A stretch of 64,000 nt of DNA, taken from the NCBI RefSeq assembly GCF_015277855.1, contig NZ_CP063812.1:3472001-3536000 (forward strand), in the 5' to 3' direction. The position numbers and the translations under genes are program-made. The notes under the pieces were generated by a model. That model was not told the origin of the DNA, ran no database searches, and was given only the letters and a program-made list of their open reading frames with translations. This document shows, one piece after another, positions 17,343-25,414 of this stretch; position 1 is the first letter of the stretch, and each line of letters starts with the position of its first letter. The DNA is from Microbacterium cremeum (lineage in GTDB: Bacteria; Actinomycetota; Actinomycetes; Actinomycetales; Microbacteriaceae).

Positions 17343-18905
17343 TCAGCGGCCGCTGCGGCGGTTCGTGCCGTTGGTGCGCACCACGGAGCCGACCATGAGC
17401 TTGCCGGTGCCGCCGCCCGAGGCACGGCGGCCCGGGGTGCGCGGGTTGCCCTGCGCGGGCTGTGCCGAGCGGGAGTGGCCCGCGCTCTGGTCGTGGCGCT
17501 GGTGCGTGGCCTTGTCGCGCGCGGTGGCGGCGTCGCGGCCCTGGCCTCCGGCCGAGCCCTGACCCGACCCGCGGCGGCGCGAGCCGCCCGAGCCGGCGCC
17601 GCGGCCCTGGCGCGAGGCATCCGTCGTCGACGACCGCTGTCCGTCGCGGGCTGCGCGCTTGCGCTGTGCGTTGGCACCCTGGCTCGTGCCGCCGCCGCGC
17701 ACCTGCTGCTGCACGGGCTCGGGCTTGACGTAGGGGGCGACCTCGCCGACGAGCTGCGAGACCTCGGCCGACTCGGCCGTCACGGCCACGGGGGCGACCT
17801 TGATGGCCGCCTTGCGCAGCAGCTGCGCGACGTCCTTCTCCTGGCCGGGCAGCACGAGGGTCACGACCGCGCCCTCGGCGCCCGCGCGGGCGGTGCGGCC
17901 CGAGCGGTGCAGGTACGCCTTGTGCTCCATGGGCGGGTCGACGTGGATGACGAGCTCGACGTCGTCGACGTGCACACCGCGGGCCGCGACATCCGTCGCC
18001 ACGAGCACCCGGGCCGCGCCCGACGAGAACGCCGCGAGGTTGCGGTCGCGCTGCGGCTGCGACAGGTTGCCGTGCAGGTCCACGGACGGGATGCCCTGCG
18101 AGGTCAGCTGCTTGGCGAGCTTCTTCGCGTGGTGCTTGGTGCGCATGAACAGGATGCGGCGGCCCTTGCCCGAAGCGAGCGTCTTCACGACGTCCTTCTT
18201 GGTCTCGGCATCCATCGTGAAGACGTGGTGGGTCATCGCCGCGACGGGCGAGTTCGCCTCGTCGACGGAGTGGAGCACCTCGTTCTGCAGGAAGCGGTTC
18301 ACCAGCTTGTCGACGCCGTTGTCGAGCGTCGCGCTGAACAGCAGTCGCTGCCCGCCGGACGGCGTCGCGTTCAGGATGCGCGTGACACCCGGCAGAAACC
18401 CGAGGTCGGCCATGTGGTCGGCCTCGTCGATGACGGTGATCTCGATCGCGTCGAGGTGCACGTAGCCCTGCTTCATCAGGTCTTCGAGGCGGCCGGGGCA
18501 CGCCACGATGATGTCGACGCCGGCATTCAGCGCCTGCACCTGACGGTTCTGGTTGACGCCGCCGAAGATCGTCGTGGTGGTGAGGCCGTACGCCTTCGCG
18601 AGCGGCGCGAGCACCGCGTCGATCTGGGTGGCGAGCTCGCGCGTCGGGGCGAGCACGAGGCCGAGCGGGCGGCCCTTGCGGCGCGTTCCGCCGGCGAGTG
18701 CGCCGCCGAGGCGCGCGGCCATCGGGATCGAGAAGGCGAGGGTCTTGCCCGAGCCGGTCTTGCCGCGGCCGAGGACGTCGCGGCCGGCGAGGGTGTCGGG
18801 GAGCGTGTCGATCTGGATCGGGAACGCGGTGGTCTTGCCGTCGGCGGCGAGCGCGTCGACGAGGGGCTGCGGCACGCCGAGCGCGCCGAAAGTGGTTTCA
18901 GTCAT
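17343..18905 (-). CDS. DEAD-box ATP-dependent RNA helicase
   Basis: The 520-residue protein has every core motif of the RhlE-like group. These are the Q motif FGALGVPQPLVDAL, Walker A GKTGSGKT, PTRELATQI, GGVNQNRQ, CPGRL, DEAD in VIDEADHMADLGF, SAT, and in the second RecA domain FMRTKHHA, ATDVAARGVHVD and HRSGRTARAG. From about residue 395 the tail is rich in Arg, Gly, Ser and Gln (for example SGGSRRRGSGQGSAGGQG), a likely disordered RNA-binding extension. It probably acts in ribosome assembly or cold-adapted RNA remodelling. About 325 bp precede it without a gene, which would allow a long leader as seen for other helicase genes of this class. Confidence 0.95.
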   Translation of the reverse strand: MTETTFGALGVPQPLVDALAADGKTTAFPIQIDTLPDTLAGRDVLGRGKTGSGKTLAFSIPMAARLGGALAGGTRRKGRPLGLVLAPTRELATQIDAVLAPLAKAYGLTTTTIFGGVNQNRQVQALNAGVDIIVACPGRLEDLMKQGYVHLDAIEITVIDEADHMADLGFLPGVTRILNATPSGGQRLLFSATLDNGVDKLVNRFLQNEVLHSVDEANSPVAAMTHHVFTMDAETKKDVVKTLASGKGRRILFMRTKHHAKKLAKQLTSQGIPSVDLHGNLSQPQRDRNLAAFSSGAARVLVATDVAARGVHVDDVELVIHVDPPMEHKAYLHRSGRTARAGAEGAVVTLVLPGQEKDVAQLLRKAAIKVAPVAVTAESAEVSQLVGEVAPYVKPEPVQQQVRGGGTSQGANAQRKRAARDGQRSSTTDASRQGRGAGSGGSRRRGSGQGSAGGQGRDAATARDKATHQRHDQSAGHSRSAQPAQGNPRTPGRRASGGGTGKLMVGSVVRTNGTNRRSGR

Positions 18906-19230
18906 GAGGATTCTCTGGGCACGTCGGTGCCCTGTCGGTGGCCGGGGCGGATTTCACCCACGGGTCGCCGTACGAAAGTCGTCACCGGCATCGCACTTCG
19001 ATGAGAAGGCGGCGGCGGGTATGGAAGCGTTCTACGACGCGAGAAGCGCACGAAGCGCTGCAAGACCTCCCACACTAGCAGTGCTCACCTGGGCGTTCCC
19101 CGCCACGGCACCGGCAGCGGGCACGAACACCGTGCGAAAACACCCGTCGGTGACGGCGACACGCCGGTGACGGATGCCGAGGCTCGGCGTGTCGCGCGAC
19201 GGACGGGTGTTTTCGCAACCCGACCGCGGG
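18906..19230. other. 325-bp intergenic region with helicase leader and a long inverted repeat
   Basis: The part next to 18905 should contain the promoter and leader of the helicase gene. The part next to 19231 lies downstream of the aminopeptidase stop and contains the inverted repeat at 19133-19217. No gene was seen. Confidence 0.7.
19133..19217. repeat. 85-bp near-perfect inverted repeat
   Basis: The left arm (19133-19166, TGCGAAAACACCCGTC...CGACACGCCG) pairs with the right arm (19185-19217, CGGCGTGTCG...GACGGGTGTTTTCGCA) with few mismatches around an 18-base loop. It could end transcription of the aminopeptidase operon or be a mobile REP-like unit. Confidence 0.85.
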
Positions 19231-20295
19231 TCAGGAGGCGGCCGGCTGCTCGTAGGGGGGTTCGTCGGCGGCGGGGGCGTCAGCGTCGGCGTCGGGGGCG
19301 TCGGCGTCGGAGGCGGGGGCGACGGATGCCGCGAAGCGGTCGGTCGCGGCGACGAGCGCGCGGGCGATGCCCGGCTCGAAGGCGGCGTGACCGGCATCCG
19401 GGATCATCTCGAAGGACGCCTCGGGCCACGCGCGGTGAAGATCCCAGGCGGTCATGGGAGGAGTGCACACGTCGTAGCGGCCCTGCACGATGACCGCCGG
19501 CAGGTGCCGGATCCGGTCGACTCCGGCGAGGAGCTGGCCCTCGTCGAACCATCCGCCGTTCAGGAAGTAGTGGTTCTCGATGCGCGCGAACGCCACGGCG
19601 GCGCGCGGCTCGGTCATCGCGGCGATGAGCTCGGGATCGGGCAGGAGCGTGAGGGTCGACGCCTCCCACCGCGACCACGCGACGCCCGCCGGCACGTGCA
19701 CGGCGGGGTCGGGATCGCTCAGCCGCCGGTGGTACGCCTCGATGAGCTGCGAGCGCTCGAGGATCGGGATGGGAGCGATGAAGTCCTCCCACAGATCGGG
19801 CGCGACGGATGCCGCACCGCCCTCGTAGAACCACTCCAGCTCGTGGCGGCGCAGGGTGAAGATCCCGCGCAGCACGAGCTCTGTCACCGCGCGCGGGTGG
19901 GCCTGCGCATAGGCGAGGGCGAGGGCGCTGCCCCACGATCCGCCGAACACCTGCCACCGCGGGATCCCGAGGTTCTTGCGCAGCAGTTCGATGTCGGCGA
20001 CCAGGTGCCAGGTCGTGTTGTGACGCAGGTCGGCGCGCGGCTCGCTCGCGTGCGGCGTGGATCGCCCGCAGCCGCGCTGATCCATCAGCACGATGCGGTA
20101 GCGCTCGGGATCGAAGAAGCGCCGATGCGACGGCGACGTGCCCGCGCCGGGGCCGCCGTGCAGCAGGACCACGGGCTTGCCGTCGGGGTTGCCGCTCTGC
20201 TCCCAGTAGACGCGGTTCCCCTCGCCGACGATCAGCTCGCCCGTCTCGTACGGCTCGATCGGCGGATAGAGGATGGCCTCGAGCTGCTCGTTCAC
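19231..20295 (-). CDS. pip: Prolyl aminopeptidase (proline iminopeptidase)
   Basis: This alpha/beta-hydrolase of peptidase family S33 removes N-terminal proline from peptides. The 354-residue product shows the oxyanion segment LLHGGPGAG, LMDQRGCGRSTPHA, the nucleophile elbow GGSWGSALALAYA, and the charge-relay blocks GRYDVCTPP and DAGHAAFEPG. The last 30 residues are an Asp/Ala/Pro-rich tail (ASDADAPDADADAPAADEPP) not needed for the fold. The GTG at 20295 overlaps the stop of the metallopeptidase gene (GTGA) and is preceded by GGGGAGAG. The pair forms a small peptidase operon. Confidence 0.93.
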   Translation of the reverse strand: MNEQLEAILYPPIEPYETGELIVGEGNRVYWEQSGNPDGKPVVLLHGGPGAGTSPSHRRFFDPERYRIVLMDQRGCGRSTPHASEPRADLRHNTTWHLVADIELLRKNLGIPRWQVFGGSWGSALALAYAQAHPRAVTELVLRGIFTLRRHELEWFYEGGAASVAPDLWEDFIAPIPILERSQLIEAYHRRLSDPDPAVHVPAGVAWSRWEASTLTLLPDPELIAAMTEPRAAVAFARIENHYFLNGGWFDEGQLLAGVDRIRHLPAVIVQGRYDVCTPPMTAWDLHRAWPEASFEMIPDAGHAAFEPGIARALVAATDRFAASVAPASDADAPDADADAPAADEPPYEQPAAS

Positions 20296-21161
20296 AGGTC
20301 TCTCCCCGACACGGCGAACGTGTCGCAGGCCGAGACGCCGTTCTGGTAGCCCTCCTGGAACCAGCGCTGCCGCTGCTCGCTCGACCCGTGGGTCCACGAC
20401 TCGGGGTTGACGAACCCGCCGGACTGCTCCTGAATGTGGTCGTCGCCGACGGTCCCGGCGGCGTTGAGCGCATCGGCGATCTGCTGCGGCGTGACCGGCT
20501 CGAAGTAGGGCACGCCGTTCTCGTCGCGCTGCTCGGTCATCGCGCCCACCCAGGCGCCCGCGAAGCAGTCGGCCTGCAGCTCGGTGCGCACGCCGTTGCT
20601 GTCGGGGCCGGGGCCGTTGTTCGGGTACCGGTCCATGACACCGGTGATGTGCTGCACGTGGTGGCCGTACTCGTGCGCGAGGACGTACAGCTGCGCGAGC
20701 TCCCCGGCGGACGCGCCGAACCGTTCGCGCATGAGCGCGAAGAACGTGGGGTCGATGTAGACGGTCTCTTCGGGCGGGCAGTAGAACGGACCGGTCCGGT
20801 TCGACGCCGTGCCGCACGGCGTGGGCGTCTGGCCGTCGACGACGATGAGCCCGGGCGCACGGTACCCCTGCACCTGCTGCTCCCAGTACTCGTCGAGCAC
20901 GACGCTGCCTGCGGCGAGCCGGCAGTCGTCCCGCGCGTTCGCGTCGGCGCCGGTCTCGCACTGCTCGATCTGGGATTCCGCGCCGCCGCCCGGCTGGGGG
21001 GCGTTCGGGACGAGCCCCGAGATGTCGGTACCGGTGAAGAGCTGGAAGAGGATGACGGCGAGCGCGCCGATCCCCGCGATCCCGCCACCCGCGACCGCGG
21101 CTCCTGCCCCCCTACGTCGAGCTCGGTTCCCCCCGACGTTGGCGTTCTGATTGAACGTCAT
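20292..21161 (-). CDS. Neutral zinc metallopeptidase, YpfJ family
   Basis: The protein of about 289 residues has an N-terminal cytoplasmic tail ([14 protein letters not shown]), one membrane segment ([21 protein letters not shown]) and an outside domain. That domain contains the zinc-protease motif HEYGHHVQ, followed by the downstream glutamate region [13 protein letters not shown]. This is the full signature of the YpfJ group of membrane-anchored putative metalloproteases, whose substrate is unknown. The ATG at 21161 gives the family's usual MTFN start; a GTG three codons upstream (21170) is also possible. TACCGT seven bases before the ATG could be a leaderless -10 box. It is followed by prolyl aminopeptidase with a 4-base overlap. 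Confidence 0.88.
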   Translation of the reverse strand: MTFNQNANVGGNRARRRGAGAAVAGGGIAGIGALAVILFQLFTGTDISGLVPNAPQPGGGAESQIEQCETGADANARDDCRLAAGSVVLDEYWEQQVQGYRAPGLIVVDGQTPTPCGTASNRTGPFYCPPEETVYIDPTFFALMRERFGASAGELAQLYVLAHEYGHHVQHITGVMDRYPNNGPGPDSNGVRTELQADCFAGAWVGAMTEQRDENGVPYFEPVTPQQIADALNAAGTVGDDHIQEQSGGFVNPESWTHGSSEQRQRWFQEGYQNGVSACDTFAVSGRDL

Positions 21162-21222
21162 GCTGTTCACGGTACCCCGCGGGCCCCGAACCTGCTCGGA
21201 ACCGGCCCCGAATCAGGGGGAA

Positions 21223-21228
21223 TATGCT
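21223..21228 (+). promoter_or_regulatory. -10 box of leaderless malate dehydrogenase gene
   Basis: TATGCT ends six bases before the ATG at 21235, with no ribosome site in between. Confidence 0.6.
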
Positions 21229-21234
21229 CGGGGC

Positions 21235-22242
21235 ATGGCGAGCGCACCCACGACCGTGACCATCACCGGGGCGGGCGGCCAGATCGGGTATGCGCTGCTG
21301 TTCCGCATCGCGGCGGGCGACATGCTGGGCACCGATCGGCCGGTGCGGCTGCGGCTGCTCGAGATCCCGCAGGGTCTCCGCGCGGCCGAGGGCGCGGCGC
21401 TCGAGCTGCAGGACTGCGCCTTTCCGCTGCTGCACGACGTCGACATCACCGACGACCCGCTGACGGCCTTCCAGGGGGCGAACATCGCACTGCTGGTCGG
21501 TGCGCGCCCGCGCGGGCCCGGCATGGAGCGCGCGGACCTGCTCGCCGCCAACGCGGGCATCTTCGGACCGCAGGGAGCCGCGATCGGCGCGGTCGCCGCC
21601 GACGACGTGCGCGTGGTCGTGGTGGGCAACCCGGCGAACACGAACGCGCTCATCGCCGCGGCATCCGCGGCCCCGCACGTTCCCGCCGACCGCTTCTCGG
21701 CCCTCACACGGCTCGACCACAGCCGCGCCGTGGGCCAGCTCGCCGAGGCGATCGGCGTCGGGCCGGGCGCGATCGAGGGCGTCGCGATCTGGGGCAACCA
21801 CTCGGCGACGCAGTTCCCCGACGTGTCGCACGCGCGGGTCGACGGGATGCCGGTGCTCGATGCCCTGGCGGAGCGCCTGGGCGGCCAGGACGCCGCGACG
21901 GCGTGGCTCGACGACGTGTTCATCCCGCGGGTCGCGAAGCGCGGCGCCGAGATCATCGAGGTGCGCGGCTCGTCGTCGGTCGCGTCCGCTGCGAACGCGG
22001 CCATCGAGCACGTGCGCGACGAGCAGCGCGGCACGCCGTGGACCTCCGCCGCCGTCCTCTCGCGCGGCGAATACGGCGTCCCGGAAGGGCTCGTCTGCTC
22101 GTTCCCGGTGACGTCGGACGGCGACGGCTACCGGATCGTCGAGGGGGTCGGGCTCGACGCCCGCGGTCGCCGCCGGTTCGAGGCATCGGTCGCCGAGCTC
22201 GTCGCCGAGCGCGACGCCGTGCGCGCGCTCGGGGTGCTGTAG
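21235..22242 (+). CDS. mdh: Malate dehydrogenase
   Basis: The TCA-cycle enzyme interconverts malate and oxaloacetate with NAD. The 335-residue product belongs to the cytosolic-type MDH group of actinobacteria. It shows the Rossmann start [24 protein letters not shown] at the end of beta 2, the substrate arginines in [24 protein letters not shown], the DHSRA segment and the catalytic histidine in [12 protein letters not shown]. The ATG at 21235 lies six bases after TATGCT, which implies a leaderless message. The antiporter gene starts 8 bases after its stop, so the two are probably co-transcribed. Confidence 0.95.
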   Translation: MASAPTTVTITGAGGQIGYALLFRIAAGDMLGTDRPVRLRLLEIPQGLRAAEGAALELQDCAFPLLHDVDITDDPLTAFQGANIALLVGARPRGPGMERADLLAANAGIFGPQGAAIGAVAADDVRVVVVGNPANTNALIAAASAAPHVPADRFSALTRLDHSRAVGQLAEAIGVGPGAIEGVAIWGNHSATQFPDVSHARVDGMPVLDALAERLGGQDAATAWLDDVFIPRVAKRGAEIIEVRGSSSVASAANAAIEHVRDEQRGTPWTSAAVLSRGEYGVPEGLVCSFPVTSDGDGYRIVEGVGLDARGRRRFEASVAELVAERDAVRALGVL

Positions 22243-22250
22243 GGCCGCGC

Positions 22251-24104
22251 GTGGACGTTCTCCTGCTCGCCATCGCCGCGGTCGTCGTGATCGCACTGGC
22301 CACGGCCATCGCGCCCAAGGTCGGCATCGCCGGACCGCTCGTGCTGGTGCTCATCGGGGCGGCGGTGAGCCTGCTGCCGTTCGTCGAGGTGCCCGAGATC
22401 GACCCCGAGTGGATCCTGGTGGGCGTGCTGCCGCCGCTGCTGTACTCCGCCGCGGTCGCGCTGCCGGCGATCGAGTTCCGGCGTGACTTCGGCCCCATCG
22501 CGGGACTGTCGTTCGTGCTCGTGATCGTCAGCTCGATCGTGCTCGGGCTGTTCTTCCTGGCCGTGATCCCCGGCATCCATCCCGCCATCGCTGTGGCGCT
22601 CGGTGCGATCCTGAGCCCGACGGATGCCGTCGCCACCTCAATCGTGAAGCGGCTCGGCGTCTCGCGGCGCGTCGTCACGATGCTCGAGGGCGAGAGCCTG
22701 CTCAACGACGCGACGGCCCTCGTGCTGCTGCGCACGATGATCGCCTCGGCCGCCGTCGCCACGACCGTCGCCGCAGACGCGTCCGTGGGAGTCGGGTTCC
22801 TGCCGGCCTTCGCGTGGGGAGTGGTCGTCGCCGTCGTCGTGGGGGCGGTGGTCGGCTATGTCAACCTGCGGCTGCGCGCCCTCATCGGCAACTCGGCGGC
22901 GAACACCGCGATCGGGTTCGTCGTGCCCTTCGTCGCCTACATCCCCACCGAGGAGCTCGGCGGCTCGGGACTCGTCGCGGCGGTCGTCGCCGGCATCGTC
23001 ACCGGCCAGGGCGCCGCCCGCAGGTTCACACCCGAGCAGCGCATGGCCGACGAGCACAACTGGCGCACGATCGAGCTCGTGCTCGAGGGTGCCGTGTTCC
23101 TGGTGATGGGTCTCGAGCTCAACGCGATCGTGGCCGAGAACATCGCCGACCACAACGGGCTCGGCACCGGGCTCGGGATCGCCGCCGCCGCCCTCGGGAT
23201 CGTCCTCGCCGTGCGCGCCGCGTACGTGTCGCTGCTGGTGTGGGCGCAGAGCCGCCGCGCGCGGGGCCGGCAGCGCGCCCGCCTCGAGGCGCTCGAGGAG
23301 AGGATCGACACGATCGGCTCGGGCGAGATCGCGGCCCCGCCGGCGCGGACGCCGCTCGACGCGCCGGCGACGGAGGAAGAGGCGGCGGGGACGCCGCCCG
23401 CAGAGAGCCCGGCGACCCCTGCGCCCTGGAGCGGGCGACGACGGCATGATCCGGATCCCGGCAGCCCGCGGGCGCAGCGCCGGCTCGATCGGATGCGACA
23501 CCGCCTCCGGCGCGCGCTCGGGGACCTCGACTACTACCAGGCCTCACCGCTCGGCTGGAAGCACGGCGTCATCATCGTGTGGGCCGGCATGCGCGGCGTC
23601 GTGACGCTCGCCGCCGCGCAGACCCTCCCCCGTGAGGACACCGCCGACCGCGCGCTGCTCGTCTTCATCGCGTTCGCCGTCGCGGTCGGCAGCCTCATGC
23701 TCCAGGGCTTCACGCTGCCGTGGGTGGTGCGCCTCCTCCGGCTCGAGCGCCCGGGCGACGACACGCTCGACCGCGCCGAGCAGTCGGCGCTCGACGAAGA
23801 CCTCCGCGACGCCGCGGTGACCGCCCTCGCGCGGTCGGAGCTGCGCCGCCGCGACGGCACGCCGTTTCCCGACGAGGTGCTGCAGCGCGTCGACGCGAAG
23901 TACCTCCAGCCGCCCGACGACGAGGCCAGCGCCCGCATGCACGAGATGCTCGAACTGCGGCTCGCGGTCATCGACGCGATGCGCGCGCGGCTGAACGAGC
24001 TGAGCTCGGGCGGTGGGTACAGCACTCCGGCGCTGCGCCACGCCCTCGCCGAGCTCGACGCCGACCAGCTCAGCCTCGAGCTGCGCCTCGAGGACGAGGA
24101 CTGA
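22251..24104 (+). CDS. CPA1-family Na+/H+ antiporter
   Basis: The 617-residue membrane protein begins directly with hydrophobic segments (VDVLLLAIAAVVVIALATAIAP). It has the CPA1 features GAILSPTDAVATSIV and LEGESLLNDATALVL, containing the ND pair that binds the cation. About ten helices precede a cytoplasmic insert (about residues 345-430) that is rich in Pro, Ala and Glu and then basic. Two more helices follow, including GMRGVVTLAAAQTLP, and then a charged C-terminal tail of about 130 residues with predicted helices. It exchanges Na+ or K+ for protons. The GTG at 22251 is the first in-frame start before the first helix and follows AGGGC. Confidence 0.9.
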   Translation: MDVLLLAIAAVVVIALATAIAPKVGIAGPLVLVLIGAAVSLLPFVEVPEIDPEWILVGVLPPLLYSAAVALPAIEFRRDFGPIAGLSFVLVIVSSIVLGLFFLAVIPGIHPAIAVALGAILSPTDAVATSIVKRLGVSRRVVTMLEGESLLNDATALVLLRTMIASAAVATTVAADASVGVGFLPAFAWGVVVAVVVGAVVGYVNLRLRALIGNSAANTAIGFVVPFVAYIPTEELGGSGLVAAVVAGIVTGQGAARRFTPEQRMADEHNWRTIELVLEGAVFLVMGLELNAIVAENIADHNGLGTGLGIAAAALGIVLAVRAAYVSLLVWAQSRRARGRQRARLEALEERIDTIGSGEIAAPPARTPLDAPATEEEAAGTPPAESPATPAPWSGRRRHDPDPGSPRAQRRLDRMRHRLRRALGDLDYYQASPLGWKHGVIIVWAGMRGVVTLAAAQTLPREDTADRALLVFIAFAVAVGSLMLQGFTLPWVVRLLRLERPGDDTLDRAEQSALDEDLRDAAVTALARSELRRRDGTPFPDEVLQRVDAKYLQPPDDEASARMHEMLELRLAVIDAMRARLNELSSGGGYSTPALRHALAELDADQLSLELRLEDED

Positions 24105-24171
24105 CGCCGTCCGGGCGGGTGCGCGCGGCCTGTGGCCGATGGGGGACAATGGACCAGAGCAAGGGGGCGCC

Positions 24172-24645
24172 ATGAGCGAGATCACACGGACGGATGCGGC
24201 ATCCGCCGACGCGTCCGCCGGCGCCGAGACCTCCCCGCTGCACCTGCCGCACGCGGCCGCGGAGTGCCCGAAGTGCTTCACCGAGCTGCAGGCCGACGGC
24301 ACCTGGTGGCTCGCGCGTCCCGCCGGCTCGCGCCTCGTCGGCCTCGTGATCGCCCGCGACGACATGCCCTCGGTGGTCGAGCAGCGCAACGATCTCACCC
24401 GGTTCGGCGTGCCGATCGAGGGATTCCGTCACCCCGCACCCGAGACGCTCGAGTCGTGGGAGGAGCGGCTGGTGCGCCTCTTCGGCACCTTGAAGAGCGG
24501 GGACGTGCTGGTCGTGGCGAACGTCCACGCCCTCGGTCGTGACATCGACGAAGAGACGCGCACCGTCGCCGAGCTGCACCGCCGCGGTGTCGTGGTGAAG
24601 GTGCTCAGCCACGGCGGCCGTCACCTCTACGACGCCGGGCGCTGA
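24172..24645 (+). CDS. Small protein with resolvase-like domain lacking the catalytic serine
   Basis: The 157-residue product has a variable N-terminus with a single CPKC pair (residues 32-35). A segment from about 54 to 147 then follows the order of a serine-recombinase N-terminal domain: VGLVIARDD (normally GYARVST), a central variable part, GDVLVVANVHALGRDIDE (normally GDTLVVWKLDRLGRS) and LHRRGVVVKVLS. The nucleophilic serine position is replaced by Arg/Asp, while the GR pair near 122-123 remains. There is no DNA-binding C-terminal domain and no mobile-element context. It may be a domesticated regulatory relative; the function is unknown. The ATG at 24172 follows AAGGGGG. Confidence 0.75.
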   Translation: MSEITRTDAASADASAGAETSPLHLPHAAAECPKCFTELQADGTWWLARPAGSRLVGLVIARDDMPSVVEQRNDLTRFGVPIEGFRHPAPETLESWEERLVRLFGTLKSGDVLVVANVHALGRDIDEETRTVAELHRRGVVVKVLSHGGRHLYDAGR

Positions 24646-24679
24646 CCGAGCTTCGCCCCCCGATCGGTCAGCGGCCGGG

Positions 24680-25414
24680 TCAGTCGCCGGTGGCCGCGCT
24701 CGAGGTGTTGGCGCGCAGCTCCTCGTCGAGCAGCGGCAGGTCGTCGCGCGTGACGAGGCGCGCGGCGATGGCGTGCTCGACGAGCCGCACGCGGCGGTTC
24801 GTGGCGTAGGAGCGCACCCCGCCGCGGAGTCCGGGCACGCCGATGCGATCGAGCTTGTCGCAGACGTTGTCGAGCTTGCGGTTGAAGCGGGTGAGCGTCC
24901 ACCCGATGCGGTCCGCGGCCTGCGCCGATGTCGGGAGCTCGCTCATGCCGGTGCCCTCGCGCTTGAGCACCGGCTCGGCGAGCGCGAGGATCATGACGCG
25001 CTGGCTGTGGGTCAGCGGCACGTCGCCGATCGTGCTCAGGCCGTCGTCGTCGGCGATCGTCTGCGTCTCGCGGAAAGGCGGTGCGGCGGAGTGGATCGTG
25101 AGCTCGTACGTCGTCGGCCCGGCGCTGAAGATCACCGACGTCGCGGCGAAGACGAGGGGCAGCCGCGCACCGGGGGCGAGCCACGCCTGCACGCGCCCGC
25201 CGGTGTCGGTCACCGTCGCGGTGAGCCGGCTGCCCACGTTCGACAGCAGCCACAGCCCGTCGTGGTTCTCGATCGTGAGGAAGTTGCGGTGCAGGAACAG
25301 GTTGTCGTCGATCGCGAGGTCGCCCTCGCGTCCGACCGTGAAGACCCGCTCCGGCTCGACCTCGAACCGCTCGCCGGCGAAGTCGACCGTCAGCCCGGCG
25401 GCGTCCCCGGTCAC
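24680..25414 (-). CDS. FHA-domain protein with C-terminal HTH-like region
   Basis: The 244-residue protein starts with an FHA fold of about 90 residues (FTVGREGDLAIDDN, LHRNFLTIEN, WLLSNVGSRL) that should bind phosphothreonine. The second half contains SQRVMILALAEPVLKREGTG and QAADRIGWTLTRFNRKLDNVCDKLDRIGV, which looks like a winged-helix module seen in actinobacterial FHA regulators. It would link kinase signalling to DNA or to another partner. The GTG at 25414 overlaps the stop of the kinase gene (GTGA). It is the last gene of the nine-gene operon that starts at 41437. Confidence 0.88.
   Translation of the reverse strand: MTGDAAGLTVDFAGERFEVEPERVFTVGREGDLAIDDNLFLHRNFLTIENHDGLWLLSNVGSRLTATVTDTGGRVQAWLAPGARLPLVFAATSVIFSAGPTTYELTIHSAAPPFRETQTIADDDGLSTIGDVPLTHSQRVMILALAEPVLKREGTGMSELPTSAQAADRIGWTLTRFNRKLDNVCDKLDRIGVPGLRGGVRSYATNRRVRLVEHAIAARLVTRDDLPLLDEELRANTSSAATGD

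Noticed and set aside
16512..19004. An 830-residue plus-strand protein covering the repeat array and the helicase gene
   Set aside because: It is an open frame created by the lack of stop-like words in the array and by the antisense of the helicase; the composition is nonsense.
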